From Kribbella monticola (lineage in GTDB: Bacteria; Actinomycetota; Actinomycetes; Propionibacteriales; Kribbellaceae): a DNA stretch of 64,000 bases. This document shows positions 8,354-16,728 of this stretch, in pieces. The DNA is taken from contig NZ_QFXK01000035.1 in assembly GCF_003261635.1 (NCBI RefSeq), positions 1 through 64,000 of the forward strand, in the 5' to 3' direction. Every line of letters starts with the position of its first letter. Position 1 is the first letter of the stretch. The position numbers and the translations under genes are program-made. The notes beneath the pieces are model-generated. The model did not search any database. It saw only the letters and a list, made by a program, of their open reading frames with translations, and was not told the origin of the DNA.

Positions 8354-9070
8354 ATGACAATCGCAGACAGCTCAGTACTGGTGACCGGCGCCAACCGCGG
8401 AATCGGGCAGGCACTGGTCGAGGAAGCCCTACGCAGAGGTGCGCAGCGCGTGTACGCCGGTACGCGGCGCCCGTTGAACCATCCGGACCCGCGCGTCACG
8501 CCACTCATCCTGGATGTCACCGACCCGGCCCACATCCAGGCCGCCGTGGAGACCATCACCTCGCTCGACGTCCTCGTCAACAACGCGGGAATCGGCCTGT
8601 ACGCCGAACTCGGCGACCGCGCGGCGCTCGAACAGCACCTCGCCGTCAACCTGTTCGGCACCTACGACATGACCCAGGCCTTCCTGCCACTCCTGACGCA
8701 GTCGCGCGGAACCATCGTCAACGTGCTGTCGCTGGCATCCCTGGCCGCCGTACCGCTCGATCCGACGTACGCCGTCTCCAAAGCAGCCGCGTTCTCCTTG
8801 ACCCAGTCGCTGCGGATGCTGCTGGCGGGACAGGGCCTGACCGTCCATGCGGTGTTGGCCGGTCCCGTCGACACCGACATGGGGCCCAGGATGGACATCC
8901 CGAAGGCGTCGCCGGAGTCGGTCGCCCGAGCCATCTTCGACGGGGTGTCGGACGGGGACGAGGAGATCTTCCCCGATCCCCTGTCCGAGCCCCTCGCGGA
9001 GGGCTGGCGCAACGGCGTGGCCAAGGCACTCGAGCGTCAGATGGCGGCTTTCGTTCCGGTCAGCTCGTGA
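8354..9070 (+). CDS. SDR family oxidoreductase
   Basis: 238 residues, classical short-chain dehydrogenase. The nucleotide-binding TGANRGIG is at about 11-18, NNAG at 76-79, catalytic Ser in NVLSLASLAAV, and YAVSK at about 139-143. The segment VYAGTRRPLN suggests NADP preference (Arg after strand beta-2; inference). Substrate unknown. A GAGGGA ribosome-binding site precedes ATG 8354. It is divergent from the SigG-like sigma gene, sharing a 137-bp intergenic region with a 14-bp palindrome, so co-regulation is plausible. Confidence 0.88.
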   Translation: MTIADSSVLVTGANRGIGQALVEEALRRGAQRVYAGTRRPLNHPDPRVTPLILDVTDPAHIQAAVETITSLDVLVNNAGIGLYAELGDRAALEQHLAVNLFGTYDMTQAFLPLLTQSRGTIVNVLSLASLAAVPLDPTYAVSKAAAFSLTQSLRMLLAGQGLTVHAVLAGPVDTDMGPRMDIPKASPESVARAIFDGVSDGDEEIFPDPLSEPLAEGWRNGVAKALERQMAAFVPVSS

Positions 9071-9076
9071 AGGCGT

Positions 9077-9104
9077 GCCGGCGCGGTCAGCGGGCCGCGC
9101 CGGC
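9077..9104. terminator. Bidirectional terminator-like hairpin
   Basis: GCCGGCGCGG and CCGCGCCGGC form a perfect 10-bp stem with an 8-nt loop between the convergent SDR and mmsB genes, running into the last codons of mmsB. There is no U-tract, as is common in high-GC actinobacteria. Confidence 0.55.
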
Positions 9105-10340
9105 GCGGCGCTTGTTGTAGACGTCGAAGGCCACGGCCAGCAGCAGGACCAAACCCTTGACCACGGCCTGGATGGACTGGTCGACACCCATCAACTGCAT
9201 GCCGTTGCTCATCACGGCCATGATCAGACCACCGACCATCGCGCCGACCACGGTGCCGACACCGCCGGTCACCGCCGCGCCGCCGATGAACGCCGCGGCG
9301 ATCGCGTCGAGTTCGAACATGTTGCCGGCCGCGGGCTGGGCGCCGTTCGAGCGGGACGAGTAGATCACGCCGGCGACCCCGGACAGCACGCCCATGTTGA
9401 CGAAGATCCAGAAGGTGACCTTCTTGACGTTGACGCCGGACAACTGGGCGGCCGAGAGGTTGCCGCCGATCGCGTAGACCTGGCGACCGAAGACGCTCTG
9501 CTTCATCGTGATGCCGTACGCGAGGATGAGGACGGCCAGCACGATCAGCACGATCGGCAGACCGCGCGCGTGGGCGAGCTGCCACGCGAACGCCATCACC
9601 ACGGCACCGACGCCGACGACGCGCGCGACGAACAGCGGGAAGGACTCGACCGGCTGCTGGTACCGGATCCGGGCCACCCGGGTCCGGAACCCGCTCACCG
9701 CGTAACCGACGACCGCCAGAGCGCCGATGACGAGGGTGAAGGTGTCGTAGCCGTAGCCGCCGAGCAGGCCGTTGAGGAAGCCGTTGGCCATCCGCTGGTA
9801 GTCGGGCGGGAAGGGCGACAGCGAGATGTTGTCGAGCACCTGCAGCGTCAGGCCGCGGAAGAGCAACATGCCCGCGAGCGTGACGATGAAGGCCGGGATC
9901 CCGACGTACGCGACCCAGAAGCCCTGCCACAGGCCGACCAGCAGGCCGACGCCGATCGCGGCCAGCACGCCGACCGTCCAGGGCATCCCGTGCTGGATGA
10001 CCAGTACGGCCGACGTCGCGCCGGTGAGCGCGACGACCGATCCGACCGACAGGTCGATGTGACCGCTGACGATCACGATCACCATGCCGATCGCCAGGAT
10101 CAGGATGTAGGAGTACTGCAGCAGGACGTTGGTGATGTTGCCGGGGCTCAGTGACACACCGTCGGTGAGGATGGCGAACAAGGCGATGATCGCCACGAAC
10201 GCCACATAGATGCCGCTCTGGCGGAGGTTGCGGGTGAGCAACTGGCGGACATCGCTGGTGCCGGTGTGCAGCGCGTCCGAAGGTGCGCTCTCCGACTTGT
10301 CGGCGGCTTGCCCGGGCGGCCGGGTGACGCTGCTGGTCAT
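9087..10340 (-). CDS. mmsB: Sugar ABC transporter permease (MmsB/GguB-type)
   Basis: 417 residues, about ten hydrophobic helices after a cytoplasmic N-terminus of ~45 residues. Signature segments of the RbsC/XylH/MmsB branch include VIVIVSGHIDLSVGSVVALTG, GIPAFIVTLAGMLLFRGL and FVNMGVLSGVAGVIYSSRSNG. Membrane channel of an importer for monosaccharides (galactose, arabinose or xylose type in characterised ChvE-Ggu/Mms systems). Its start overlaps the stop of mmsA by 4 bp, so translation is probably coupled. Third gene of the chvE-mmsA-mmsB operon. Confidence 0.9.
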   Translation of the reverse strand: MTSSVTRPPGQAADKSESAPSDALHTGTSDVRQLLTRNLRQSGIYVAFVAIIALFAILTDGVSLSPGNITNVLLQYSYILILAIGMVIVIVSGHIDLSVGSVVALTGATSAVLVIQHGMPWTVGVLAAIGVGLLVGLWQGFWVAYVGIPAFIVTLAGMLLFRGLTLQVLDNISLSPFPPDYQRMANGFLNGLLGGYGYDTFTLVIGALAVVGYAVSGFRTRVARIRYQQPVESFPLFVARVVGVGAVVMAFAWQLAHARGLPIVLIVLAVLILAYGITMKQSVFGRQVYAIGGNLSAAQLSGVNVKKVTFWIFVNMGVLSGVAGVIYSSRSNGAQPAAGNMFELDAIAAAFIGGAAVTGGVGTVVGAMVGGLIMAVMSNGMQLMGVDQSIQAVVKGLVLLLAVAFDVYNKRRAGAAR

Positions 10341-11875
10341 CGGTCGAGCTCCCTTTCCTTGGTCATGAGTTCCATCAGGTTCTCCTGAGTGGCCTGCTGG
10401 GCGGTCAGCTCACCGGTGATCCGGCCGGCCGACAGTGCGTAGATGCGGTCGCACAGGCCCAGCAGTTCCGGCAGCTCCGAGGAGATCACGATGACGGCCT
10501 TGCCCGCCGCCACCAGCCGGTTGATGATCGTGTAGATCTCGTACTTCGCGCCCACGTCGATCCCGCGGGTCGGTTCGTCGAGGATGAGGATGTCCGGGTC
10601 GGCGAAGATCCACTTCGACAGCACGACCTTCTGCTGGTTGCCGCCGGACAGCTTGCCCACGATCGACGAGACGGCCGGTGCCTTGATGTTCAGGCTGCGC
10701 CGGCTCTCCTCGGCGACCTTGGTCTCCTCGTGGGAGTTGACCCAGCCGTAGCGGGACAGCTTCGAGAGGCCCGCCGCGGAGACGTTGCGGCGGATGTCCT
10801 CGATCAGGTTGAGGCCGTACTTCTTGCGGTCCTCGGTGGCGTACGCCAGTCCGTTGGCGATCGCCTCCGACACGCTCCGGGCCCGGATCTCCTTGCCCCG
10901 CTTGTAAAGCCGGCCGGAGATGTCGCGCCCGTAGGAGCGGCCGAAGATGCTCATCGCCAGTTCGGTGCGGCCGGCACCCATCAATCCTGCGATGCCGACC
11001 ACCTCACCGGCGCGAACCGACAGCGAGGCGCCGTCCACCGCCTTACGGTCCTGGGTCGGATGCCAGACCGTCCAGTCCTCCACGCGGAGCACCTCCTCGC
11101 CGGGCGAGGAGTCGCGTTCGGGAAACCGGCTGTCGAGATCACGGCCGACCATCCCGCGGATGATCCGTTCCTGGGTCACCTCGTCGGCCCGCATGTCCAG
11201 CGTCTCGACCGTGCGCCCGTCCCGGATGACGGTCGTCGTGTCGGCGATGCTGGTGATCTCGTTCAGCTTGTGCGAGATGATGATCGAGGTGATGCCGCGT
11301 TCCTTGAGCCGGCGCAGCAGGTCAAGCAGGTGCTCGGAGTCGGTGTCGTTCAGTGCCGCGGTCGGTTCGTCGAGGATCAGCAGCCGGACGTCCTTGGACA
11401 GCGCCTTCGCGATCTCGACCAACTGCTGTTTGCCGACCCCGAGCTGACCGACCGGCGTGACCGGATTCTCCCGCAGGCCGACGGAATCCAGCAGTTGCGC
11501 GGCCTCGGCGTTCGTCCGGTTCCAGTCGATCAGCCGGTTGGATCCCCTCCGTTCGTTGCCGAGAAAGATGTTCTCGGCAACGGACAGGTAAGGGACCAGC
11601 GCGAGCTCCTGATGGATGATCACGATCCCGACGTGTTCGCTGTCGCGGATCCCTGAGAAGTGGCACGGGTTGCCGTCGAAGAGGATCTCGCCGGTGTAGC
11701 TGCCGGCCGGGTACACACCCGACAGCACCTTCATCAGCGTCGACTTGCCCGCGCCGTTCTCACCGCAGATGGCGTGGATCTCGCCACGCCGCACCGCGAG
11801 CGAGACGTCCTGCAGCGCCTTGACCCCGGGAAAGGTCTTGGTGATCGAACGCATCGTCAGGAGGTGGTCGTCCAT
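10337..11875 (-). CDS. mmsA: Sugar ABC transporter ATP-binding protein (MmsA/GguA-type)
   Basis: 512 residues with two tandem ABC domains, as in RbsA/XylG/GguA. The first has Walker A GENGAGKST (about 38-46), a signature region QLGVGKQQLVEIAKAL and Walker B LLILDEPTAALN. The second (from about 260) has GIAGLMGAGRTELAMSIFG in the degenerate Walker A position, LSGGNQQKVVLSKW, and ILILDEPTRGIDVGAKYEIY. Asymmetric ATPases of this type power carbohydrate uptake class 2 (CUT2) importers. Between chvE (54-bp gap) and mmsB (4-bp overlap). Confidence 0.93.
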   Translation of the reverse strand: MDDHLLTMRSITKTFPGVKALQDVSLAVRRGEIHAICGENGAGKSTLMKVLSGVYPAGSYTGEILFDGNPCHFSGIRDSEHVGIVIIHQELALVPYLSVAENIFLGNERRGSNRLIDWNRTNAEAAQLLDSVGLRENPVTPVGQLGVGKQQLVEIAKALSKDVRLLILDEPTAALNDTDSEHLLDLLRRLKERGITSIIISHKLNEITSIADTTTVIRDGRTVETLDMRADEVTQERIIRGMVGRDLDSRFPERDSSPGEEVLRVEDWTVWHPTQDRKAVDGASLSVRAGEVVGIAGLMGAGRTELAMSIFGRSYGRDISGRLYKRGKEIRARSVSEAIANGLAYATEDRKKYGLNLIEDIRRNVSAAGLSKLSRYGWVNSHEETKVAEESRRSLNIKAPAVSSIVGKLSGGNQQKVVLSKWIFADPDILILDEPTRGIDVGAKYEIYTIINRLVAAGKAVIVISSELPELLGLCDRIYALSAGRITGELTAQQATQENLMELMTKERELDR

Positions 11876-11929
11876 AGGGTCCTGTTCCTCGTCGTACCGC
11901 GCTGTCGTAGCGCGCCGGATGGGTCGCGA

Positions 11930-13075
11930 TCAGCCGGCCTGGCCGGTCGCGACCTCCTTGGCGGTGTAGTAGCCGGAGTCGATCAGGACCGACTTGATGT
12001 CTTCCTTGTAGACCGTCTTCACCGGCAGCAGGTACGCCGGGACGACCTTCACCCCGTTGTCGTAGGTCTTGGTGTCGTTGGCCTCGGGCGTGGTCTTCTT
12101 CAGGAAGGCCTCGGCGGCGATGACGGCCTGGTCGGCCAGCAGCCGGGTGTCCTTGAAGATCGTCGAGGACTGGATGCCGGTGTTGATCAGCTTGACCGAC
12201 GCGATCTCCGCGTCCTGGCCGGTCACGATCGGCCGGGCGATGCCCTTGGTGCCGTAGCCGGCGTTCTGTACGGCGGTGATGATGCCGCGCGAGATCCCGT
12301 CGTACGGCGAGAGGACGCCGTCGACGTGGGTGCCGTCGCTGTAGGCCTTGGTCAGCAGGTCTTCCATCCGCTTCTGCGCGGTCTCCTGGGCCCACCGCAG
12401 GGTCGCGGTCTGCTCGATCGCGGTCTGCTTCGACTTCACCACGAGCTGCTTGGAATCGAGGTACGGCTTCAGGGTGTCCATCGCGCCGTTGAAGAAGTAC
12501 CGCGCGTTGTTGTCGTCGAGCGAGCCGGCGAAGAGCTCGATGTTGAACGGGCCCTTGGCGGTGCCCTTCGAGCCGTCCTTCTTCAGCAGGCCGAGGCCGG
12601 TCAGCAGCGCCTTGCCCTGCGCGACACCCACCGCATAGTTGTCGAAGGTGTCGTAGAAGTCGACGTTGGCGCTGCCGCGGATGAGCCGGTCGTAGGCGAT
12701 GACCGGGATCTTCGCGTCCGCGGCCGCCTGCAACTGGCTGCTCAGGGCGGTGCCGTCGATCGCTGCGATGATGAGGACGTCGGCGCCGCGGGTGATCATC
12801 TGGTCGACCTGCTGGGACTGGGTCGGGATGTCGTCACCGGCGTACTGAAGGTCGACCTTGTAGCCCTTGGCCTCCAGCTTCTCCTTGACCGCCTTGCCGT
12901 CGGCGATCCAGCGCTCCGACGTCTGGGTCGGCATCGCCACGCCGATGGTCAGGTCCGCCGGTGCGGCCTGCTTGGTCGGGGCCGCGTCACCGCCGCCGGC
13001 GCCACTGCCTCCGCAGGCTGCCAGGCCGAGTGCCAGAGCGGCACTCACTGCGATGAAGCCAAGCTTGTTCCTCAC
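11930..13075 (-). CDS. chvE: Sugar-binding lipoprotein (ChvE-type)
   Basis: 381 residues. Signal peptide with lipobox LAAC (Cys near residue 21) followed by a Gly/Ser/Ala linker, so a membrane-anchored lipoprotein. The mature part is a periplasmic-binding-protein type 1 fold: IGVAMPTQTSERWIADGKAVKEKLEAKGY, QQVDQMITRGADVLIIAAIDGTAL, and VIAYDRLIRG. It matches the ChvE/multiple-monosaccharide binding family. GTG 13075 has a GAGGAGGAG ribosome-binding site 7 nt away. First gene of the operon; two 16-bp LacI-like operator sites lie 71-109 bp upstream. Confidence 0.92.
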   Translation of the reverse strand: MRNKLGFIAVSAALALGLAACGGSGAGGGDAAPTKQAAPADLTIGVAMPTQTSERWIADGKAVKEKLEAKGYKVDLQYAGDDIPTQSQQVDQMITRGADVLIIAAIDGTALSSQLQAAADAKIPVIAYDRLIRGSANVDFYDTFDNYAVGVAQGKALLTGLGLLKKDGSKGTAKGPFNIELFAGSLDDNNARYFFNGAMDTLKPYLDSKQLVVKSKQTAIEQTATLRWAQETAQKRMEDLLTKAYSDGTHVDGVLSPYDGISRGIITAVQNAGYGTKGIARPIVTGQDAEIASVKLINTGIQSSTIFKDTRLLADQAVIAAEAFLKKTTPEANDTKTYDNGVKVVPAYLLPVKTVYKEDIKSVLIDSGYYTAKEVATGQAG

Positions 13076-13145
13076 GATGTTTCTCCTCCTCGGCGGACAC
13101 TTCCCGGTCGGCCGGAGCCCAGTGAGATCCGGGTGGCGACGGTCG

Positions 13146-13184
13146 ATGTGATCGCTAACATTGCACGGCTGTGAACGCTAACAT
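13146..13184. promoter_or_regulatory. Two LacI-type operator sites upstream of the chvE operon
   Basis: ATGTGATCGCTAACAT (13146-13161) and CTGTGAACGCTAACAT (13169-13184) are 16-bp imperfect dyads 23 bp apart and identical at 14 of 16 positions. Both contain TGTGANCGCTAACA, close to the actinobacterial LacI-family consensus TGTGAGCGCTCACA. They lie in the only leader region of the chvE-mmsA-mmsB operon. No LacI gene is in the window. Confidence 0.55.
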
Positions 13185-13294
13185 GGGCGGTCTGGGGCCA
13201 CAAGAGTTCGGCTGGGGCCCTAGCTCGTCGTGTCCGAAATCGTGATCCAGCGCCCGTACTACGCTCTCCGCAACGGCTACCGATCGGGGAGTAG

Positions 13295-13888
13295 ATGTCG
13301 ACCGTCACCGCTGCTTTGTTCACCTGGCCGCTCGGCGACGACGCCGCCCTCGTACTGCGAACAGCCGAGCTCGCGGACGCCCACTTCGCCTTGGTGCAGG
13401 CCAACTACCGTGAACTCGCTCGGTGGTTTCCGGACGCGTTCCAGGAGCCGCCCGTGCTGGAGCTGACGCGGGCGAACCTGGCCGAAGGCGCCAAGGGATG
13501 GATCGACGGCGAGTTGCTGCCGCTGTCCATCGCCGTGAAGGCCGATGACGGGTGGCAACTGGTCGGCTGGGCGCAGCTGATCATCAACCAGGCCAAGCGA
13601 TCCGGCGAGGTCGGCTACTGGCTCGATGCCGGGTTCGTCGGGCGCGGGCTGGTCACACGCGCCGTCTCCGCGATCCTCGACCACGCGTTCGGTCCCCTCG
13701 GTCTGGAACGCATCGGTCTCACTGCCACCGCCGACAACCTGCGCAGCCGAGCCGTCGCCGAACGCCTCGGCTTCACCCTGGAAGGCGTTCTCCGCGAAGG
13801 TGCCGCCTTCCCCACCGAACGCCGCGACGTGGCGCTGTACGGTCTTTTGTCCCGCGAATGGGCTAAGTCAGTCGAACAAGCGGAGTAG
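13295..13888 (+). CDS. GNAT family N-acetyltransferase (RimL-like)
   Basis: 197 residues. Acetyl-CoA motif A is EVGYWLDAGFVGRGLVTRAVSAILDHAF (around 108-135), with the loop GFVGRGLV in the pyrophosphate-binding position. The C-terminal IGLTATADNLRSRAVAERLGFTLEGVLRE is typical of ribosomal-protein-Ser/Ala acetyltransferases. Substrate not known. ATG 13295 has GGGGAG at 13286-13291 as ribosome-binding site. Overlaps the convergent DUF4037 gene by 21 bp; its start faces the chvE operon across a 219-bp region with the LacI-like sites. Confidence 0.88.
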   Translation: MSTVTAALFTWPLGDDAALVLRTAELADAHFALVQANYRELARWFPDAFQEPPVLELTRANLAEGAKGWIDGELLPLSIAVKADDGWQLVGWAQLIINQAKRSGEVGYWLDAGFVGRGLVTRAVSAILDHAFGPLGLERIGLTATADNLRSRAVAERLGFTLEGVLREGAAFPTERRDVALYGLLSREWAKSVEQAE

Positions 13889-14878
13889 CCGCTCGCGCTC
13901 GGACGGAAACCAGAGCACGTCCCGGACCTGATCGATGGAACCGGCGGGCCAGCGGTCGACGAATTGCTTGACGGCCGGATCCTGGATCTGCGCGGCCAGG
14001 GCGGTGGGAAAGTCGCCCCAGGTGACCTCGAAAGGCCGATCCCACAGTTGTTCCACGCCGAGCGGAACGGGTGGCGTGATCTGCAAGGCGTTGTGCCTGG
14101 CGGCCACGACCTCGTACGCCGTCGTCAGGCTGGTCTCGCGTTCCTGCCAGGTCTCCGCGCTGAGCACCTGCCGTAGTACGGGAGTCAGTTCGGCGCCGCA
14201 GGGGAGCCGGGAGAACGCAGTACCGAACCATTTGGAATAGGGCGCGTATTCGCGTTCCATCAAGAAACACAGGCGCATCAGGCCGTCGACGAGCTGTGAC
14301 CCGATCAGCGCGGAGCCGAGTTCGTCGCCGACGAAGCCGGTGCGGCCGACCAGGTTGTGTTCCGGGTGGATCCGCCACCAGGCTGCGATCAGTAGGTAGT
14401 ACCAGACGTCCTGCGGGTAGTAGGCGAAGCGATCGCGGACAGCCTGCAGGCCGACCCCGTCGTGATGGACGGCGCCGGCGGTGATCATCCGGAGCCGTTG
14501 TTCGGGGAAGGTCAGCCAATCGCGCGGTTCGAGTTCGCCGTCCAGATCGAAGGCGAGATGCTCGAGGACGAAGCCGCGCAGCGTGTGTACGACGTACTTG
14601 GTCTGGCGGCCCTCGAATCGCGGCGGCACCTTCTGCTGCAGGGTTTCGTCGAGCGCGGCGCCGTACCGGGCATGATCTTCTTCGGTCAGGAACAGCAGGA
14701 CGCGCGGCTCCCAGTTGTGGTCCGTGGACATCTCGTCGTCGAAACCCAGCACTTCCGAGCCTCGCCCGAGCAGGGCCGCGCCGTGCGGAAGGCCCGGGAC
14801 TGCGGAATCCAGGATCGGGCGGATCGCTTCCAGGTAGAACCGACGGCTCAGTTCCTGGCCGGAAACGAAGGCAGACAT
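13868..14878 (-). CDS. DUF4037 domain-containing protein (nucleotidyltransferase-like)
   Basis: 336 residues. The N-terminal block GRGSEVLGFDDEMSTDHNWEPRVLLFL (about 38-64) resembles a nucleotidyltransferase active-site loop (G-S with downstream acidic pair) as found in DUF4037 proteins; the C-terminal half is helical (YYPQDVWYYLLIAAWWRIHPEHNLVGRTG). Catalytic activity and substrate are unknown. Probably cytoplasmic: no signal or membrane segment. Monocistronic, convergent with the GNAT and followed upstream by a strong hairpin that separates it from the M43 protease gene. Confidence 0.8.
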   Translation of the reverse strand: MSAFVSGQELSRRFYLEAIRPILDSAVPGLPHGAALLGRGSEVLGFDDEMSTDHNWEPRVLLFLTEEDHARYGAALDETLQQKVPPRFEGRQTKYVVHTLRGFVLEHLAFDLDGELEPRDWLTFPEQRLRMITAGAVHHDGVGLQAVRDRFAYYPQDVWYYLLIAAWWRIHPEHNLVGRTGFVGDELGSALIGSQLVDGLMRLCFLMEREYAPYSKWFGTAFSRLPCGAELTPVLRQVLSAETWQERETSLTTAYEVVAARHNALQITPPVPLGVEQLWDRPFEVTWGDFPTALAAQIQDPAVKQFVDRWPAGSIDQVRDVLWFPSERERLLRLFD

Positions 14879-14892
14879 GGAGGAACGATAAC

Positions 14893-14921
14893 CGCGCCGG
14901 CACCCGAGGGGTGCCGGCGCG
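14893..14921 (-). terminator. Strong terminator-like hairpin
   Basis: CGCGCCGGCACCC and GGGTGCCGGCGCG form a perfect 13-bp stem with a 3-nt loop. It lies 17 bp past the stop of the M43 protease gene and in front of the DUF4037 start, so it most likely ends the protease transcript. Confidence 0.7.
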
Positions 14922-14938
14922 ATCAGTGCTGTGGTGTG

Positions 14939-15877
14939 TCAGGCGCGGTAGGCCGTCCACATGTTGCTCATCCGGGTGCTCTGACCCGGGGTGAACTGGG
15001 TGTAGCAGGTGTCGTAGGAGTAGTCCATGTAGTTGTGGATCGGGTCGAGACCAGGCAGCGAGCAGGAGTCGCGGCCTTCGGGGCAACCGCTGGTCGAGCT
15101 GCTCTGCGCCGGGGTGTCGGCCACCTCGTCGTTCGTGCTCGTGCAACCGCCCTGGAACGTGTGGTAGAGCCCGAACCAGTGGCCGGCCTCGTGGGTCGCG
15201 GTCTCACCGTAGTTGTAGTTCGTCGCCGATCCGCCCGGCAACGACGTGTACTGCACGCGGATGCCGTCGATACCCGGGTTGCGCGCGTAGTCCCACGGGA
15301 AGGTCGCGATGCCGAGGTAACCGAAGTCGACCAGCCAGATGTTCAGGGCATTCTTGCCACCCTTGCGGGTCTGCTTGCGGTACGTGCTGCTCTGCTTGTC
15401 CTGGTGCCACTGCGTGTTGTTGTACCGCGTCGTACCGGCCAGGTAGAAGGTGAAGCCGGTGTTCGCGGCCGATGACGACTCCTGGCCGCCGAAGGTCTTG
15501 TTCAGCACCGCGATCTGCTGGGAGATCTGGGTGTCGGTGACATCGCCGTTGCCGGCCGAGTCGCGCATCACGTTGATGTAGACGGGGACACTGGCGGCGG
15601 CCAGCGCGCCCTTCGGTACGGCGATGCCGCGGGCGGCCTTGGCCTTCAGCAGGTCGGCGGTCTTGGCTTCGATGGCCTTCTGCTCGGCGACCGTGATGTC
15701 GCGGGTGTCCGCGCCGTGGCCGCCCTTCGCGGCGGCGCCGGCCGACGGCACGTAGCAGTCGCTCGGCTGGCCGGCCGGGTGTCCGGCGGTGGCCTGTCCG
15801 GCCAGCGGGGTGATGGTGAGTGCCGCGCCGGTCACGATGACGGCGAGCATCCGGGGACGGGTGATGAGAGATCGCAT
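14939..15877 (-). CDS. Secreted zinc metalloprotease, M43 (pappalysin-like)
   Basis: 312 residues. Signal peptide (MRSLITRPRMLAVIVTGAALT...ATA), a propeptide-like charged segment to about 100, then the catalytic domain with HEAGHWFGLYHTFQGGC near 228-244: the extended zincin HExxHxxGxxH consensus of M43 cytophagalysin/pappalysins. The following DEVADTPAQ and the Met-turn region (HNYMDYSYDTCYTQFTPGQ) complete the active site; several cysteines imply disulfides. Extracellular protein degradation is the expected role. ATG 15877 has an AGGAGC ribosome-binding site. Monocistronic, ended by a 13-bp hairpin. Confidence 0.9.
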   Translation of the reverse strand: MRSLITRPRMLAVIVTGAALTITPLAGQATAGHPAGQPSDCYVPSAGAAAKGGHGADTRDITVAEQKAIEAKTADLLKAKAARGIAVPKGALAAASVPVYINVMRDSAGNGDVTDTQISQQIAVLNKTFGGQESSSAANTGFTFYLAGTTRYNNTQWHQDKQSSTYRKQTRKGGKNALNIWLVDFGYLGIATFPWDYARNPGIDGIRVQYTSLPGGSATNYNYGETATHEAGHWFGLYHTFQGGCTSTNDEVADTPAQSSSTSGCPEGRDSCSLPGLDPIHNYMDYSYDTCYTQFTPGQSTRMSNMWTAYRA

Positions 15878-16058
15878 GGCTGCGCTCCTGCTCCTCGGGC
15901 CGCTGGGCGGGCGGCCGGTTGCCGAAATACTGCGGTGTCAGGAGCATTTCCAGAAGCGATCGGCGGCCGAAATCCCGGAATCCAGGGAAATCCTTCGGGG
16001 CCCGGCTTTCCGAACGGTCATTGCTTTTGCGGCGGCCGATTGCTACCGACCGTAGTGG

Positions 16059-16727
16059 TCAGGCGACGCGCTGAGCGATGACGACCGTGTTGCTGAGATA
16101 GACCTTGCCGTTCCAGTCCTCGCAGGTGATCAGCACGAGACGCCCCGGCACCGACTGGTCGAAGACCCGCTGCGCGTTCTTCGCCAGAGTCTGCTTGCGG
16201 TACGTCGTGACGCTGGTGACCCGGTAGCCGAGCTGTCCTCGGGTGGTGGTGACACCGACGGAATCACCAGGCTGCAACTGGTTCAGGTTGTCGAACGCTC
16301 CGCCGCCCGTGTGCACGGTGTGGCCGGTGATCACTGCCGAGCCGAGTTTGGCTCCAGGCTGGGCACCCCCGGACCACCAGCCCAGCTTCTGCGGGTTCGA
16401 CGGGGGAGTAAGCGCTCCCTGGTCGATGGTGATCCCCACGACGGGCGCGGACACCTGCAGTTGGGGAACGGAGAGGCGCAGAGGCTTGCCCGGGCGGGCG
16501 GCGAGCCTGCGGACCGGAGTACTCGTCGCGGGCCGGGATTTCGCCGGAGCGCTCGGGGACGTTCGGCGGGGCAGCGGTGTGGACACGGCCGGCGGGTCCG
16601 GCGTGGCTCCGGCCCGATCGTCGAACTGGAGATAACCGCCGATCAGGGCCAGGCCGATCCCGGCAAGAGCGATCGACCCGCCCCACCGAAGTGGGGCGGG
16701 TCGACCACGACGCCGGGCATTGGTCAC
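16059..16727 (-). CDS. Class F-like sortase
   Basis: 222 residues: one N-terminal TM (about 15-33), a Pro/Ser/Thr-rich linker, and a sortase domain from about 80. The catalytic His is in ITGHTVHTGGGAFDNL (H136) and the Cys in LVLITCEDWNG (C202). The Arg usually found about ten residues after the Cys is not evident: that strand reads VYLSNTVVIAQR, with Leu after the Tyr. The start lies 1 bp after the stop of the upstream gene, a putative wall-anchored protein, so it is probably a dedicated sortase-substrate operon. Sortases cleave sorting signals and attach proteins to the cell wall. Confidence 0.85.
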   Translation of the reverse strand: MTNARRRGRPAPLRWGGSIALAGIGLALIGGYLQFDDRAGATPDPPAVSTPLPRRTSPSAPAKSRPATSTPVRRLAARPGKPLRLSVPQLQVSAPVVGITIDQGALTPPSNPQKLGWWSGGAQPGAKLGSAVITGHTVHTGGGAFDNLNQLQPGDSVGVTTTRGQLGYRVTSVTTYRKQTLAKNAQRVFDQSVPGRLVLITCEDWNGKVYLSNTVVIAQRVA

Positions 16728-16728
16728 G

